From UBA12202 sp002691725 (GTDB taxonomy: Bacteria; Pseudomonadota; Alphaproteobacteria; Puniceispirillales; UBA1172): a DNA stretch of 64,000 nt. Position numbers and translations under genes: made by a program. The stretch lies in assembly GCA_965660675.1 (NCBI GenBank), contig CBFIAU010000002.1, positions 124,001-188,000 of the forward strand, read 5' to 3'. The stretch's first letter is position 1. Each line of letters begins with the position of its first letter. Under the pieces are notes generated by a model that was not told the DNA's origin, ran no database searches, and saw nothing but the letters and a program-made list of their open reading frames with translations. Of this stretch, positions 1 to 8,420 are shown piece by piece.

Positions 1-22
1 TATCCTTAGGTCGCATACTCAT
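1..22 (-). CDS. Start of a gene cut by the window edge
   Basis: Reading leftward, an ATG at 22 is preceded by a strong Shine-Dalgarno sequence (GAGGAG about 7 bases upstream) and opens the frame M-S-M-R-P-K-D before the window ends. The ribosome site and its position directly after the small cysteine-rich gene argue that it is the next gene of the same leftward run. Seven codons are too few to identify a product. Confidence 0.5.
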
Positions 23-32
23 TCTTATCTCC

Positions 33-263
33 TCACGAGCGTTGGCGCCAATTGGCGGCAAAATCCGATTTCTGCTTAAAATATGCACATTCCGTGCCAG
101 TCGTCATAAAAACCGTTCTTGATGGAAGCATTGGACCCTTAAAACCAAAGGCACGGCATCCATAGGGTTTTTTCTTGTCATGAGTGATGAAATGATGCTG
201 ACACGCATAACAATTAACAGGGTTTGGATTGCTGGCGGCCTTTTTCGCGTTAGCTCTTGTCAT
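33..263 (-). CDS. Small conserved Cys-containing protein (possible metal binding), unknown function
   Basis: A 76-residue protein with a CxxC pair near residues 18-21 (N-C-Y-A-C), a Cys in the PYGCRAFGFK segment and another near residue 59. I recognise the pattern (aromatic/basic C-x2-C, then PYGCRA.GFK, then a Cys-containing tail) as a small conserved proteobacterial family without an assigned role. The cysteines suggest a small zinc site, which is inference. The ATG at 263 has GGAG 8 bases upstream and overlaps the end of the preceding membrane-protein gene by 14 bases, so the two are probably co-translated at the end of the flhB operon. Confidence 0.7.
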   Translation of the reverse strand: MTRANAKKAASNPNPVNCYACQHHFITHDKKKPYGCRAFGFKGPMLPSRTVFMTTGTECAYFKQKSDFAANWRQRS

Positions 264-486
264 TCGACCGTCTCCGTAATGACATCAGCATCATGATCCA
301 TTGCGCTATTTGAAAGCGAATGGCACCCATAAAACAAAAAACAGCAGCTATCCACGATATTATGGCGCGGATATCATTTCCCTGATCACGCCAATCTACC
401 CCTGATATCACCAGATATACAGCACAGCCCAAAAATGTCAGACTGCTGATCATTTCTCCTAAACTATGTTGTCTATGACGTGCCAT
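250..486 (-). CDS. Small two-helix membrane protein, unknown function
   Basis: A 78-residue protein with two predicted membrane helices (about residues 11-27 and 42-60) and a basic C-terminal tail ending in RRRSNDKS. I chose the ATG at 486 (M-A-R-H-R-Q) because GGAG lies 6 bases upstream; a GTG at 507, abutting the flhB stop, is the alternative. It sits between flhB and a small Cys protein, overlapping the latter, so it probably belongs to the fliO-flhB transcript. I do not recognise a family; a role in export-gate assembly would be guesswork. Confidence 0.6.
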   Translation of the reverse strand: MARHRQHSLGEMISSLTFLGCAVYLVISGVDWRDQGNDIRAIISWIAAVFCFMGAIRFQIAQWIMMLMSLRRRSNDKS

Positions 487-507
487 GGTATACTCCGTCT
501 CACTCAC

Positions 508-1653
508 TTATGTCATCAACTGGCCAAACTCATCATACTGCATATCCGTCGGCACGGAAACATCTGGTTCCGCCATAATCTCACCCCGATCAACGCGATA
601 GATATAGGCCAATACAACCGCCACAGCATTATAAAGCTTGTCACTGATCTCTGCCCCGATATCACCCGTGAAATACAATGCTCGCGCCAGCAATTCGTTG
701 CGGAACACCGTAATCTGGTGGGATTGCGCCTTTTCAATGATGCGTTCAGCAATAACGCCTTTACCCATAGCAAGAATAACAGGCGCGCCGCCTTCCTCTG
801 CCACATAACGTAAGGCAACAGCAAAGTGGGTTGGGTTAACAATAACCGCCGTCGCATCAGATACATTTTCCAAGGCATCACGCTGACGCGCGCTTTGCTG
901 CGTTTGTTCCATCTGCATGCGTCTAATCTTAGCTTTTACTTCGGGTGAGCCTTCGGTTTGCTTCATCTCATCTTTAAGCTCTTTCACCGACATCCGAAGC
1001 TGTTTCATCAGGGTATGACGCTGCCAAAAATAATCCAGGGTGGCGATAATCAGCAGCACCACTAAAAGCATACCGATCAATATCTGAAACCCCACAAGCA
1101 TAATCTCTAAAGCCTGGTTCAACGTGCTCTGCGAGAGGGGCAGCACTTGTGGCATGTATTTGTAAATAACAAAACCGGAAATGCTAAATAGCAGAATGAC
1201 TTTCAATAAGGATTTCCCTAATTCCACTAACCCCTTGACGGAAAAAATCCGGCCAAGGCCTTTAATGGGATTAATGCGATTGCCTTTGAAAGACATCGCT
1301 TTTGGCGCAAAATTAATGCCGCCAACAGCAATTTGTGTGATCAGAACAACAGCCAAAATAGGCAAACCAAGAAAGCACGCAATCAAGATCATGCCCCAAA
1401 ATGCCACCTCAAGCTTGACCAACCAGTTATTGTGAAGCATATCAGCATGATCAATTTGAAACAAAGACCCCCAAGCCGACAACATGTCTCGTGCAAACAT
1501 CGGAACAAGCGATATCAGCAAAAGCCCTGCCGCCATGCCGGTAAAGACGAACATCTCTTTTGATGTTAATACCTGGCCGTCCTGACTTGCTTTATCAAGT
1601 TTTCGTTGGGAAGGCTCTTCGGTCTTCTCTTGGCTATCATTCTCTTCTGCCAT
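508..1653 (-). CDS. flhB: FlhB, flagellar export gate and substrate-specificity switch
   Basis: 381 residues, the usual length. Four membrane helices occupy roughly residues 34-215, followed by a cytoplasmic domain carrying the autocleavage motif N-P-T-H at 273-276. In this family cleavage between Asn and Pro lets FliK switch export from rod/hook to filament subunits. The N terminus (EENDSQEKTEEPSQRKLDKA) is the standard FlhB opening. The gene follows fliR with no gap and ends the fliO-P-Q-R-flhB run. All hallmark residues are present, so the call is firm. Confidence 0.97.
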   Translation of the reverse strand: MAEENDSQEKTEEPSQRKLDKASQDGQVLTSKEMFVFTGMAAGLLLISLVPMFARDMLSAWGSLFQIDHADMLHNNWLVKLEVAFWGMILIACFLGLPILAVVLITQIAVGGINFAPKAMSFKGNRINPIKGLGRIFSVKGLVELGKSLLKVILLFSISGFVIYKYMPQVLPLSQSTLNQALEIMLVGFQILIGMLLVVLLIIATLDYFWQRHTLMKQLRMSVKELKDEMKQTEGSPEVKAKIRRMQMEQTQQSARQRDALENVSDATAVIVNPTHFAVALRYVAEEGGAPVILAMGKGVIAERIIEKAQSHQITVFRNELLARALYFTGDIGAEISDKLYNAVAVVLAYIYRVDRGEIMAEPDVSVPTDMQYDEFGQLMT

Positions 1654-2475
1654 TTACATCGCTCCGATCAGATTAAGCATATGCTGGATGGCATCATCGG
1701 TTAGATCAGCCATAGCATATCCCAGAAAATCTGCTGAAAAATAAAGAACAAGAAATACCCCAATCAATGAGATGGGAAAGCCGAATGAAAACAGGTTTAG
1801 CTGTGGTGCTGAACGGGTAATGATACCGATTGATGTATTAATGAATAATAAAATCATTGTCACCGGAAGCATAATCATAGCGGCGGTAAAAAACATGGCG
1901 CCAGCGGCCTCTATCCCTGATTGAACCATCACGCTGGTATCAGGCTGATAGCCGACCGGCATGATGGAATAGGTTTCAAGGATAGCCCTGATAACAATCA
2001 GATGACCATCTAGTGAGACAAAAATAACCATCATAAACAAATATAGAATCTGGCTGACAACTGGCGTTTGGCCGCCAGCGTTAGGATCAATTTGTGAGGC
2101 ATAACTCAAGCCTGAGGTTGAGGCGATCTTTTCACCCGCAAGCGATACCGCACCAAAGAAAATCGTTAAGATCAGCCCGGCGGTCAAGCCAATGCTAATC
2201 TCGGTCAAGATGATCGTGATCATAGCTGGTGAGCCGAGCTGTTCGGCGGAAATAGGCTGTGCTGCCATGGCCACTGATGAGGCGAGGGTGAAGGCCATGA
2301 TGATACGGATTTGCAGGGGAACCCAGCGCGCGCCAAAAAATGGCGCTGAAAATAAAAACGCCCCAATGCGTAAACTGAAAATCAAAAACGTCGCCAGATA
2401 TGCCATGATAATTTGCATATCCATGCCGGGCAATGTCATGCCCCCTGATCCTCCTATGGCCAAATCACCCATCAT
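1654..2475 (-). CDS. fliR: FliR, flagellar type III export gate membrane protein
   Basis: 273 residues, about six hydrophobic helices, including the family-typical amphipathic stretch R-I-G-A-F-L-F-S-A-P-F-F-G and the segment GEKIASTSGLSYASQIDP. FliR packs with FliP and FliQ into the helical gate in the MS-ring centre. Its ATG overlaps the fliQ stop (ATGA), which implies translational coupling. A second ATG follows one codon later. The N terminus carries a short Gly-rich lead (GGSGGM), slightly longer than usual. Confidence 0.96.
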   Translation of the reverse strand: MMGDLAIGGSGGMTLPGMDMQIIMAYLATFLIFSLRIGAFLFSAPFFGARWVPLQIRIIMAFTLASSVAMAAQPISAEQLGSPAMITIILTEISIGLTAGLILTIFFGAVSLAGEKIASTSGLSYASQIDPNAGGQTPVVSQILYLFMMVIFVSLDGHLIVIRAILETYSIMPVGYQPDTSVMVQSGIEAAGAMFFTAAMIMLPVTMILLFINTSIGIITRSAPQLNLFSFGFPISLIGVFLVLYFSADFLGYAMADLTDDAIQHMLNLIGAM

Positions 2476-2741
2476 GTATTCATCGCCACAATCTGATCAA
2501 AGGTGAACGCGAAATATGATGTCAGCGTGTTAAGCATATAGCCAGAAAGCAAACCAAAAACCAGGAGAACAACAATCAGTTTCGGAACAAAACTCAAGGT
2601 CATTTCATTGATTGACGTTGCCGCCTGAATAATACCAATGAGCAAACCAATGGCGAGCGCTACACCAAGCAGAGGCCCGGCGGTAATAATAATCTGCCAG
2701 AACATATTTTGTAGTTGGTCTACATTACTATCGAAACTCAT
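2472..2741 (-). CDS. fliQ: FliQ, flagellar export gate subunit
   Basis: 89 residues with two membrane helices joined by a short cytoplasmic turn, the standard FliQ hairpin. The motif G-I-I-Q-A-A-T-S-I-N-E-M-T-L-S-F-V-P-K is the conserved FliQ loop. Four copies of the protein wrap the FliP-FliR gate in characterised systems. It lies between fliP and fliR and overlaps fliR by 4 bases. Confidence 0.96.
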   Translation of the reverse strand: MSFDSNVDQLQNMFWQIIITAGPLLGVALAIGLLIGIIQAATSINEMTLSFVPKLIVVLLVFGLLSGYMLNTLTSYFAFTFDQIVAMNT

Positions 2742-2769
2742 GATTTGGTCTCCTCAAGACAAAGCCTCA

Positions 2770-3549
2770 TTAGGTAACAGAATACGTGGCCGCCAAAGAG
2801 CTAACCGTCATCGCCCAGCCATCAACCAGAACAAAAAGCAGCAATTTGAAGGGCAGGGAAACAAGCATCGGGCTTAACATCATCATGCCCAGTGACATCA
2901 GCGTTGACGCAATAACCATATCAATGACAAGAAATGGCAAGAATAGCAGAAAGCCGATCTGAAAGGCGGTTTTCAATTCCGATGTGATATAAGCCGGCAG
3001 AATAACGGAAAATGGAATATCGGCGTTTGTCGCATAAGGCTCATCACCAGCCATTTCAGCAAACATGGTTAAATCATTAATCCGCGTATTATTGACCATA
3101 AAATCCTTGATTGTTGCGCTTGCCGTGCTAACGGCTGTCGCTGGATCAATCTGGCCATCTAAATATGGCGCCAGGGATTGGTCGTAAATGATCGTGAAGG
3201 TTGGTGCCATAATAAAGAATGTCAAAAACAGCGCAATCGCAATCAGCACCTGGTTAGGTGGTGTCTGCTGTGTGCCTAGCGCTTGCCGCAGGATAGAGAG
3301 AACAATGATCACCCGGGTGAATGAAGTCATCCCCAGTATCAGCGACGGCAATACCGTCAGGGCAGTCATCAAAAACAGAATCTGCAAAGACAGCGAGTAT
3401 GTCGATGAGCCATTATTGTTATCAACAACAGTAAAGGCCGGCATCCCCTCTAGCGGTTGGCCGAGGCCAGTTTGAGCTAATGCCGTGCCTGCCATAAGCA
3501 TGAATGTCAGGGTGAGGATGGCTTTTATCAAAGCGTTATACATGGTCAT
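2770..3549 (-). CDS. fliP: FliP, flagellar export gate core subunit
   Basis: 259 residues with an N-terminal signal peptide ending near ALAQ, as in other FliP proteins, then four membrane helices. The family signature is clear around residues 77-106 (GMTSFTRVIIVLS and LRQALGTQQTPPNQV). Five FliP copies form the export pore with FliQ and FliR. The ATG overlaps the fliO stop as ATGA, so FliO and FliP are probably coupled; FliO is the FliP-stabilising factor in better-studied species. Confidence 0.97.
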   Translation of the reverse strand: MTMYNALIKAILTLTFMLMAGTALAQTGLGQPLEGMPAFTVVDNNNGSSTYSLSLQILFLMTALTVLPSLILGMTSFTRVIIVLSILRQALGTQQTPPNQVLIAIALFLTFFIMAPTFTIIYDQSLAPYLDGQIDPATAVSTASATIKDFMVNNTRINDLTMFAEMAGDEPYATNADIPFSVILPAYITSELKTAFQIGFLLFLPFLVIDMVIASTLMSLGMMMLSPMLVSLPFKLLLFVLVDGWAMTVSSLAATYSVT

Positions 3550-4007
3550 GACTGATCCAATCCCAGATTTGGGTTACGAAGCCGCGCCTGTTTCATGGCC
3601 TCTAAAAACGGCGTATTTGATGCGGATTTAGTGGCGGGTTTAGTGGCGGATTTATCTGCTGACTTTCCAGCTGACTTAATTTTTGGTGCTGTTATCTGTT
3701 TAGCTGATGATGCGGTATCACTATCCTTAGCATCTAAGGCGTCAAAAGGAACGGCGTCAAAAGGAACAACGACTGGAGACTGATTTTTGGCAGAGACGAT
3801 GAGAAAGGTTTGGCCATCAACCTTAATCAATTTAGCTCGCTCATTAGCGCCAATAGGGGTGTCTTCCATCAGCTTAATGCGGCGCTGGGAACCTAATTGC
3901 TTGGTTAACGGCTCTTTATATCGGCGCACCAACACCATAATCCCGATCAATACTGATAGAAATACAGCGATGGTACCCAGTTGAGTTATAGAAAACGTAT
4001 CTGACAT
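3546..4007 (-). CDS. fliO: FliO, FliP assembly factor
   Basis: 153 residues: one N-terminal membrane helix (about 10-28), a short beta-rich cytoplasmic domain (R-R-I-K-L-M-E-D through L-I-V-S-A), then a low-complexity linker with repeated K-S-A-x-K units and a short conserved-looking end. FliO is poorly conserved in general, so the call rests on architecture plus position directly upstream of fliP with a 4-base overlap. It is first in its operon, with a sigma-54 promoter about 33 bases upstream of the ATG. Confidence 0.9.
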   Translation of the reverse strand: MSDTFSITQLGTIAVFLSVLIGIMVLVRRYKEPLTKQLGSQRRIKLMEDTPIGANERAKLIKVDGQTFLIVSAKNQSPVVVPFDAVPFDALDAKDSDTASSAKQITAPKIKSAGKSADKSATKPATKSASNTPFLEAMKQARLRNPNLGLDQS

Positions 4008-4039
4008 TTTTGCCCCGTTATCAATTCCTCTACGGGAAA

Positions 4040-4055
4040 GGCAAAAGCTGTGCCA
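4040..4055 (-). promoter_or_regulatory. Sigma-54 promoter for fliO-P-Q-R-flhB
   Basis: On the minus strand the sequence reads TGGCAC, five bases, TTGCC: the -24 GG and -12 GC are exactly ten bases apart. The expected start point falls about 20 bases before the fliO ATG. It lies in the fliN-fliO gap, separating two export/motor operons. Confidence 0.85.
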
Positions 4056-4068
4056 GTTTCAAAATAAA

Positions 4069-4094
4069 ATTAATAACTGTTTGTTAATAAACAG
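4069..4094 (-). terminator. Possible terminator after fliN
   Basis: A 6-bp inverted repeat (CTGTTT / AAACAG) with a 6-base loop at 4077-4094 is followed on the minus strand by a T/A-rich run. The stem is short and AT-rich, so termination may be inefficient; it sits just before the fliO promoter. Confidence 0.35.
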
Positions 4095-4160
4095 AAAAAT
4101 AATTTATGCATTAGTAATTTATTTATAGTGTCAGAAAATTGTCACCGCAGGATGTGGTGA

Positions 4161-4511
4161 TTAGAGATTTTCCATGCGCTTTTCAGGGGAGACAATTTCG
4201 CTGAAACGGATACCAAATCGCTCGCCGACCATAACGACTTCGCCGCGCGCAATAATGGTGCCATTAACCAGAATATCCAACGGATCACCAGCCAGGCGGT
4301 CAAGTTCAATCACCGATCCCTCATTCAAGCGCAAGAGATCGCGTATCTTAATCTCTGTATTGCCGACCTCAACTGTCATGATAACTTCGATATTTTCAAG
4401 AACCCGCAAATTATCAACGGATACTCTTTCGTCAGCCATAGATGCCGATGGCTCAGCAGCAGCTTGGGTGTTTTCGGTCTCGTCGGTTTGGTTTTCCGTT
4501 TCATCAGACAT
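4161..4511 (-). CDS. fliN: FliN, flagellar motor switch C-ring protein
   Basis: 116 residues. An acidic, Thr/Glu-rich N-terminal tail (about 1-30) precedes the SpoA/surface-presentation domain (about 35-112), with the typical V-E-V-G-N-T-E-I-K-I-R-D-L-L-R-L and the LDILVNG strand. FliN forms the base of the C-ring and docks the FliH-FliI ATPase. It is the last gene of the fliK-L-M-N run. Confidence 0.95.
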   Translation of the reverse strand: MSDETENQTDETENTQAAAEPSASMADERVSVDNLRVLENIEVIMTVEVGNTEIKIRDLLRLNEGSVIELDRLAGDPLDILVNGTIIARGEVVMVGERFGIRFSEIVSPEKRMENL

Positions 4512-4570
4512 GGGTCTATCCTCTTCTCATTCGGCCTAATGCGGCCATATACAGCGTCAAAAAAAAATCT

Positions 4571-5548
4571 TTACTCAGCTATTCGTTTGGTCAGTTTGAT
4601 AGCAGCTTGACCGTTCATCTCGCCAACCTCACCAACAAAAATCACATTATCTTCTAGTAAGATATCAACCCCATCATTGACTTGCATTGGGAAAGTATCG
4701 TCTTTTTTCAACGTAATCAGGTTACGCATAGAAACACTTGGCTCACCAAGTCTAGCCATTATTTTCAACGGGATTTCCATAATCGCCTGTTCCATCCGTT
4801 CTTTCCATGATTTGTCGTCATCAACAAGATCAGTTTGCACGCGCGACCGCAATTGGCTGGCAATTGGCTTTAATGTTTGCAAGGGATAAATCACATCAAA
4901 AGATGCGGCTTCAACATTAGGCAGCTGCACAACAAATGAACAGATAATAACGAGATCACTACCATCTACGAAAGACACAAATTGAGGGTTCACTTCACGA
5001 CTTGTTGGGGTGATGCTAATCCGCATGAGGTCTTTCCATGCTTCCTCCAAGGCCGAGTTTAGCCCTTCGGAGATAAGCTCAATAACGCGCTCCTCGGTTG
5101 AGGTAAACTCACCTTTGCGATTCTTGATCTTGGATATTTTGCCGCCATAATAGGCATTTGTCAGGATTGAGATAAACGTTGGATCAAGCACCAGCATCAT
5201 AGAGCCGCGCAATTCTTCTATCCGCGATATGCTCATGCTGAGAAAATTATCAACATCAGCTGAATATTCATCATAGGTTTTGACTTCTGGCGGGAAGGAT
5301 GAAATGCGCGGCTGTATCCGCAACATAGGCAAGAAAATTCCGCGCGCTAGTCGAGAAAATCTCTCATTGATCATCCGCAGCGCGTAATAATCACCAAGCA
5401 GGGATAAGTCATCAGAGCCAAATTGAAAGTCACGAATATCGGTGCTTTCACTGATATCAGCGATCGCTGGTGCGGCCTCATTCTCATTATTGAGGCCGTC
5501 AATCAGAGCATTGACTTCATTAGTGCTAAGTTTGCGCGTCGATGTCAT
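4571..5548 (-). CDS. fliM: FliM, flagellar motor switch C-ring protein
   Basis: 325 residues, normal length. The N terminus contains LSTNEVNALIDGL, matching the EIDAL-type peptide that binds phosphorylated CheY. A central CheC-like domain (about 45-235) and a C-terminal SpoA domain (about 250-320) follow. FliM links FliG to FliN and transmits the chemotaxis signal. No chemotaxis genes lie in this window, but the retained CheY-binding peptide implies the motor is still steered. Confidence 0.96.
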   Translation of the reverse strand: MTSTRKLSTNEVNALIDGLNNENEAAPAIADISESTDIRDFQFGSDDLSLLGDYYALRMINERFSRLARGIFLPMLRIQPRISSFPPEVKTYDEYSADVDNFLSMSISRIEELRGSMMLVLDPTFISILTNAYYGGKISKIKNRKGEFTSTEERVIELISEGLNSALEEAWKDLMRISITPTSREVNPQFVSFVDGSDLVIICSFVVQLPNVEAASFDVIYPLQTLKPIASQLRSRVQTDLVDDDKSWKERMEQAIMEIPLKIMARLGEPSVSMRNLITLKKDDTFPMQVNDGVDILLEDNVIFVGEVGEMNGQAAIKLTKRIAE

Positions 5549-5587
5549 AGACTAACCTCTAATCCTGATTCCCTTACACTATTGCCA

Positions 5588-6169
5588 TTATTGAAGCACA
5601 AGTGAGGTGAAATGCACTTTTTCAATACCGCCAAAGCCTTCCAATTCTTCTAATTCGGCGTTAAGAGCATCTCTGATCGAGTTAGCCAGAGTCTTGCGGC
5701 CTGCCTCGCCTTTGATATCCTCTTCGCTGAAATTACCAATGCGCTGAAGAATAACTGACCGCAGCCCCAGCTCATGCGCCTCAACATTGACCATCACGGT
5801 ATCATCATATTGGGTTGATACGGCTAGACCTAATTGCAGCATTTTACGAGAATTAGCCAAGTTTGTGGTAAATGTGCCTGCAAATTCATAGTAAATTGTC
5901 TCAAAGGTTTCTTCTTCTGGAGTATCCTTTGACACTTTTTCCGGATCAGCATTAGCATCTTCTTCAGCCTGTTTTTCGGCTTCTCTTTCCTCAATACTGC
6001 GCTCAATCATTTCTTCTAATTCTTCTTTTTCAATGACATCACTAGCAGGGGCAAAAAAGAAATAGCCAACAACTAGACCAATGGTAATCATCCCTCCAAA
6101 AAGACCAATCCTTTTAAGCAATGGCATTAAGCCACCAGATTTCTTCTCATCTTCATTTTCTTCAGCCAT
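5588..6169 (-). CDS. fliL: FliL, stator-associated flagellar membrane protein
   Basis: 193 residues: a short acidic cytoplasmic tail, one membrane helix at about residues 20-40, a charged linker rich in Glu/Lys, and a periplasmic stomatin-like domain with the conserved F-A-G-T-F-T-T-N-L and I-L-Q-R-I-G-N-F segments. FliL rings surround the stator units and stabilise them under load. Position between fliK and fliM is typical. Confidence 0.93.
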   Translation of the reverse strand: MAEENEDEKKSGGLMPLLKRIGLFGGMITIGLVVGYFFFAPASDVIEKEELEEMIERSIEEREAEKQAEEDANADPEKVSKDTPEEETFETIYYEFAGTFTTNLANSRKMLQLGLAVSTQYDDTVMVNVEAHELGLRSVILQRIGNFSEEDIKGEAGRKTLANSIRDALNAELEELEGFGGIEKVHFTSLVLQ

Positions 6170-6192
6170 GTCGTTTCCCTCACATAGTGACG

Positions 6193-7920
6193 TTAAGCCA
6201 GAATGTTAACTTTTCCTGTTTTAGCATCTTCTAATATTTTAGTCGATTCATCGTCGCCATTAGTGGCATTTTTTGTTGCATTTTTGCTGTCATCTTCGGT
6301 TGCGCCAGAGCCTTGACCATTTGATCCTTGGCCATTTGATCCTTGCTGAGCTGAGTGGTGTGAAAACCCTTGTCCCATTGATGTTTGCATCTGTAATTTT
6401 AGACCATGTTGCTCCAACGCTTGTTGAAGTTTCGGCTCGGCATCGGCAAGCATAGCCGCGGCTTCTGCTGTTGCTGATGTGATTTGAACATGGGATGTCT
6501 GTCCAGTCATATTCACCTGCACAACCAGCCGCCCTAATCTTGCCGGCTCAAGAATAATGCGAATAGTCTCATCGCTCCCCTTAGCGCCATTGCTTTGGAT
6601 ATTGCGGAGTAGCCGTTCTGACCAATTGGCGTCATTCATATTCAAGCGTAACAGACGCCCATCTCTGCCTTGATCAAGACCCATGCGGGTATCAAGAGAG
6701 GCATCGGATTGAGCATTGGCCTGAGCATTAGATTGGGAATTGGCCTGAGCATTAGCTTGGGAATTAGCTTGTGGGTTTTGTTGCCCATGTTGCTGATGTC
6801 CTGAAAAATCGCCATTTTGATCAGCGTCTGACATTGGCGTTGCTGCCATTGCCGCCGCCGATGCGCCAGCTGAGGTGCCAGATGAGGTGATCTGCTGGCC
6901 TGATAGAGATGCTGACAGGCGCTGTGATTTTATGGTTGATGCCATCATAGCCTGCTCATCTTTTGCCATGCTATCATCTGACTTCATGGCCTTATCAGCG
7001 GCATCACTTTTGATGTCAGCACGATATTGCGCTTTGCTATCTGCTGGTGTGGATATCGCGCTTTCCGATTTAAGGGCGGCTGATTTCAAATCCAATTGGC
7101 TTGCGCCCATCGCCGCAGGCTCAGTCAGGGCGCTCTCAGTGGCCTTGGCCATGGGTGAGTTTTTAGCAAATGGACCATATTGGTCGGTGATTGCCGCATG
7201 AACAGGCTTAAGCGGCGGATGCCATGATCTTAACGGAGGGGCTTTGATCGTGTTAGCATGGCTCATCTCACCCACGATTTGTGCCTCTGGTATAGCGCCA
7301 GTTGCCGGAATGGTGCCATCAAGATTTTGCAGCACCATTGGGTTAAGCTCGGATGCTTCAGGGGCTTGGCTGTCGATGGATTTATTATCCGTCTTGCGGA
7401 TCAGACTAGCCAGAACCTGAATGGGATTTTTTGTCTTTGCATAATGTCCGCGCGGCTGTCGGCTGGCGGATTGGCTCAGAGCAAGTAAACTCTGCTCAGC
7501 CTCAGGCGCGTCAGCTTTTTGAGCTTGATCAGCCGTGTTATTCGCCACCCCAGCTTCAGCTAAAGGTGCTGAAAAAAGGGCATTAAGCTGGTGGATGTGA
7601 TCGCCTGGCAGACCATCTGGCGCTGCCTCCATTGAGGCACTATCAGCCTCGCCAAGCAGGTGCGAGATAACAGGCAACAGATCAGCTTTTCCCGTGTCAT
7701 CCAGATATGGTTGAAGGCTCGTATCAGCCATTAACTGAGCGGCCATGGTTTCCGCCTGTTGCTTCATATCCATGTCAAGATCGCCGCTATCTAATTCAGC
7801 AACTGCCGCCATAATGGCATCAAATATGGCCACAACGCCATCAACCGATGGGCTGTTGGAACTGGCGCTGCTCTCAACTAAAGCGGCCCCTTTTGGCATA
7901 TTGGCATTGATCAAGGTCAT
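6193..7920 (-). CDS. fliK: FliK, hook-length control protein
   Basis: 575 residues. The long N-terminal part is low-complexity (Ala/Asp/Ser/Gln-rich) and probably extended, as expected for a molecular ruler. The conserved C-terminal hook-length domain spans about residues 420-515, with W-S-E-R-L-L-R-N-I-Q, I-I-L-E-P-A-R-L-G-R-L-V-V-Q-V and a downstream Gln-rich helix. The ruler is on the long side for the family, possibly related to the outsized hook protein encoded at 33.9-38.1 kb; that link is inference. It is first in its operon with a sigma-54 promoter just upstream. Confidence 0.9.
   Translation of the reverse strand: MTLINANMPKGAALVESSASSNSPSVDGVVAIFDAIMAAVAELDSGDLDMDMKQQAETMAAQLMADTSLQPYLDDTGKADLLPVISHLLGEADSASMEAAPDGLPGDHIHQLNALFSAPLAEAGVANNTADQAQKADAPEAEQSLLALSQSASRQPRGHYAKTKNPIQVLASLIRKTDNKSIDSQAPEASELNPMVLQNLDGTIPATGAIPEAQIVGEMSHANTIKAPPLRSWHPPLKPVHAAITDQYGPFAKNSPMAKATESALTEPAAMGASQLDLKSAALKSESAISTPADSKAQYRADIKSDAADKAMKSDDSMAKDEQAMMASTIKSQRLSASLSGQQITSSGTSAGASAAAMAATPMSDADQNGDFSGHQQHGQQNPQANSQANAQANSQSNAQANAQSDASLDTRMGLDQGRDGRLLRLNMNDANWSERLLRNIQSNGAKGSDETIRIILEPARLGRLVVQVNMTGQTSHVQITSATAEAAAMLADAEPKLQQALEQHGLKLQMQTSMGQGFSHHSAQQGSNGQGSNGQGSGATEDDSKNATKNATNGDDESTKILEDAKTGKVNILA
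6708..6778. repeat. Short tandem repeat within fliK
   Basis: Imperfect units of about 18 bases encode alternating A-N-A-Q / A-N-S-Q tetrapeptides in the linker of FliK. Such repeats can change copy number and hence ruler length. Confidence 0.6.
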
Positions 7921-7961
7921 AGGGATTGCTATCCATTTTCATCAATTCATCGAGAGAAGTC

Positions 7962-7977
7962 TGCAAAAACAATGCCA
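7962..7977 (-). promoter_or_regulatory. Sigma-54 promoter for fliK-L-M-N
   Basis: Minus strand: TGGCAT, five bases, TTGCA, with GG and GC ten bases apart. The predicted start point lies about 30 bases before the fliK ATG. Confidence 0.88.
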
Positions 7978-7999
7978 GAATTGCTGGTGATTTGGGGAA

Positions 8000-8416
8000 T
8001 TAGCCTTTTGGATGATGGGCGCGCGGAATATCGGTTTCGGCTTTTTCTTGTTTTTCTTCTCTTTTAGTTAGCTGATATTGGCGCGATTTTTCTTCTGCTC
8101 GATTTTGCCGGTTTAATGCTGTGCCAAGGGTAAAGCGCTCCTCATTGATCTCATCTTCAAGAAAGCTCATGCGCTGCTCAATCACTTTCAGCTGCTCGCT
8201 AATTTTACCGCCATAATGTTGGGCGGCGCGCAACGACATCATTGAGGTCAGGCCGGGGTGAGGGCGCGTATTATCCGCCATCTCGGTCAGCTTATCGCCG
8301 ATATTGCTAATTTTCTTATGCTCATCATCAAGAGTTCGGATCGTTTCCGCGCGTGCCATCACTGTCATTTTTTCGCGCAAGGCAAGGCGTTGGAATATGT
8401 CGCGTGGCTTAGTCAT
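8000..8416 (-). CDS. fliJ: FliJ-like coiled-coil export chaperone
   Basis: 138 residues, almost entirely charged helix with heptad-like spacing, ending in a Lys/Glu-rich tail. It lies 4 bases after fliI, exactly where fliJ is found, and its size fits. FliJ inserts into the FliI hexamer and couples ATP hydrolysis to the FlhA gate. Sequence conservation of FliJ is low, so the name rests on position and coiled-coil character. Confidence 0.75.
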   Translation of the reverse strand: MTKPRDIFQRLALREKMTVMARAETIRTLDDEHKKISNIGDKLTEMADNTRPHPGLTSMMSLRAAQHYGGKISEQLKVIEQRMSFLEDEINEERFTLGTALNRQNRAEEKSRQYQLTKREEKQEKAETDIPRAHHPKG

Positions 8417-8420
8417 TAGC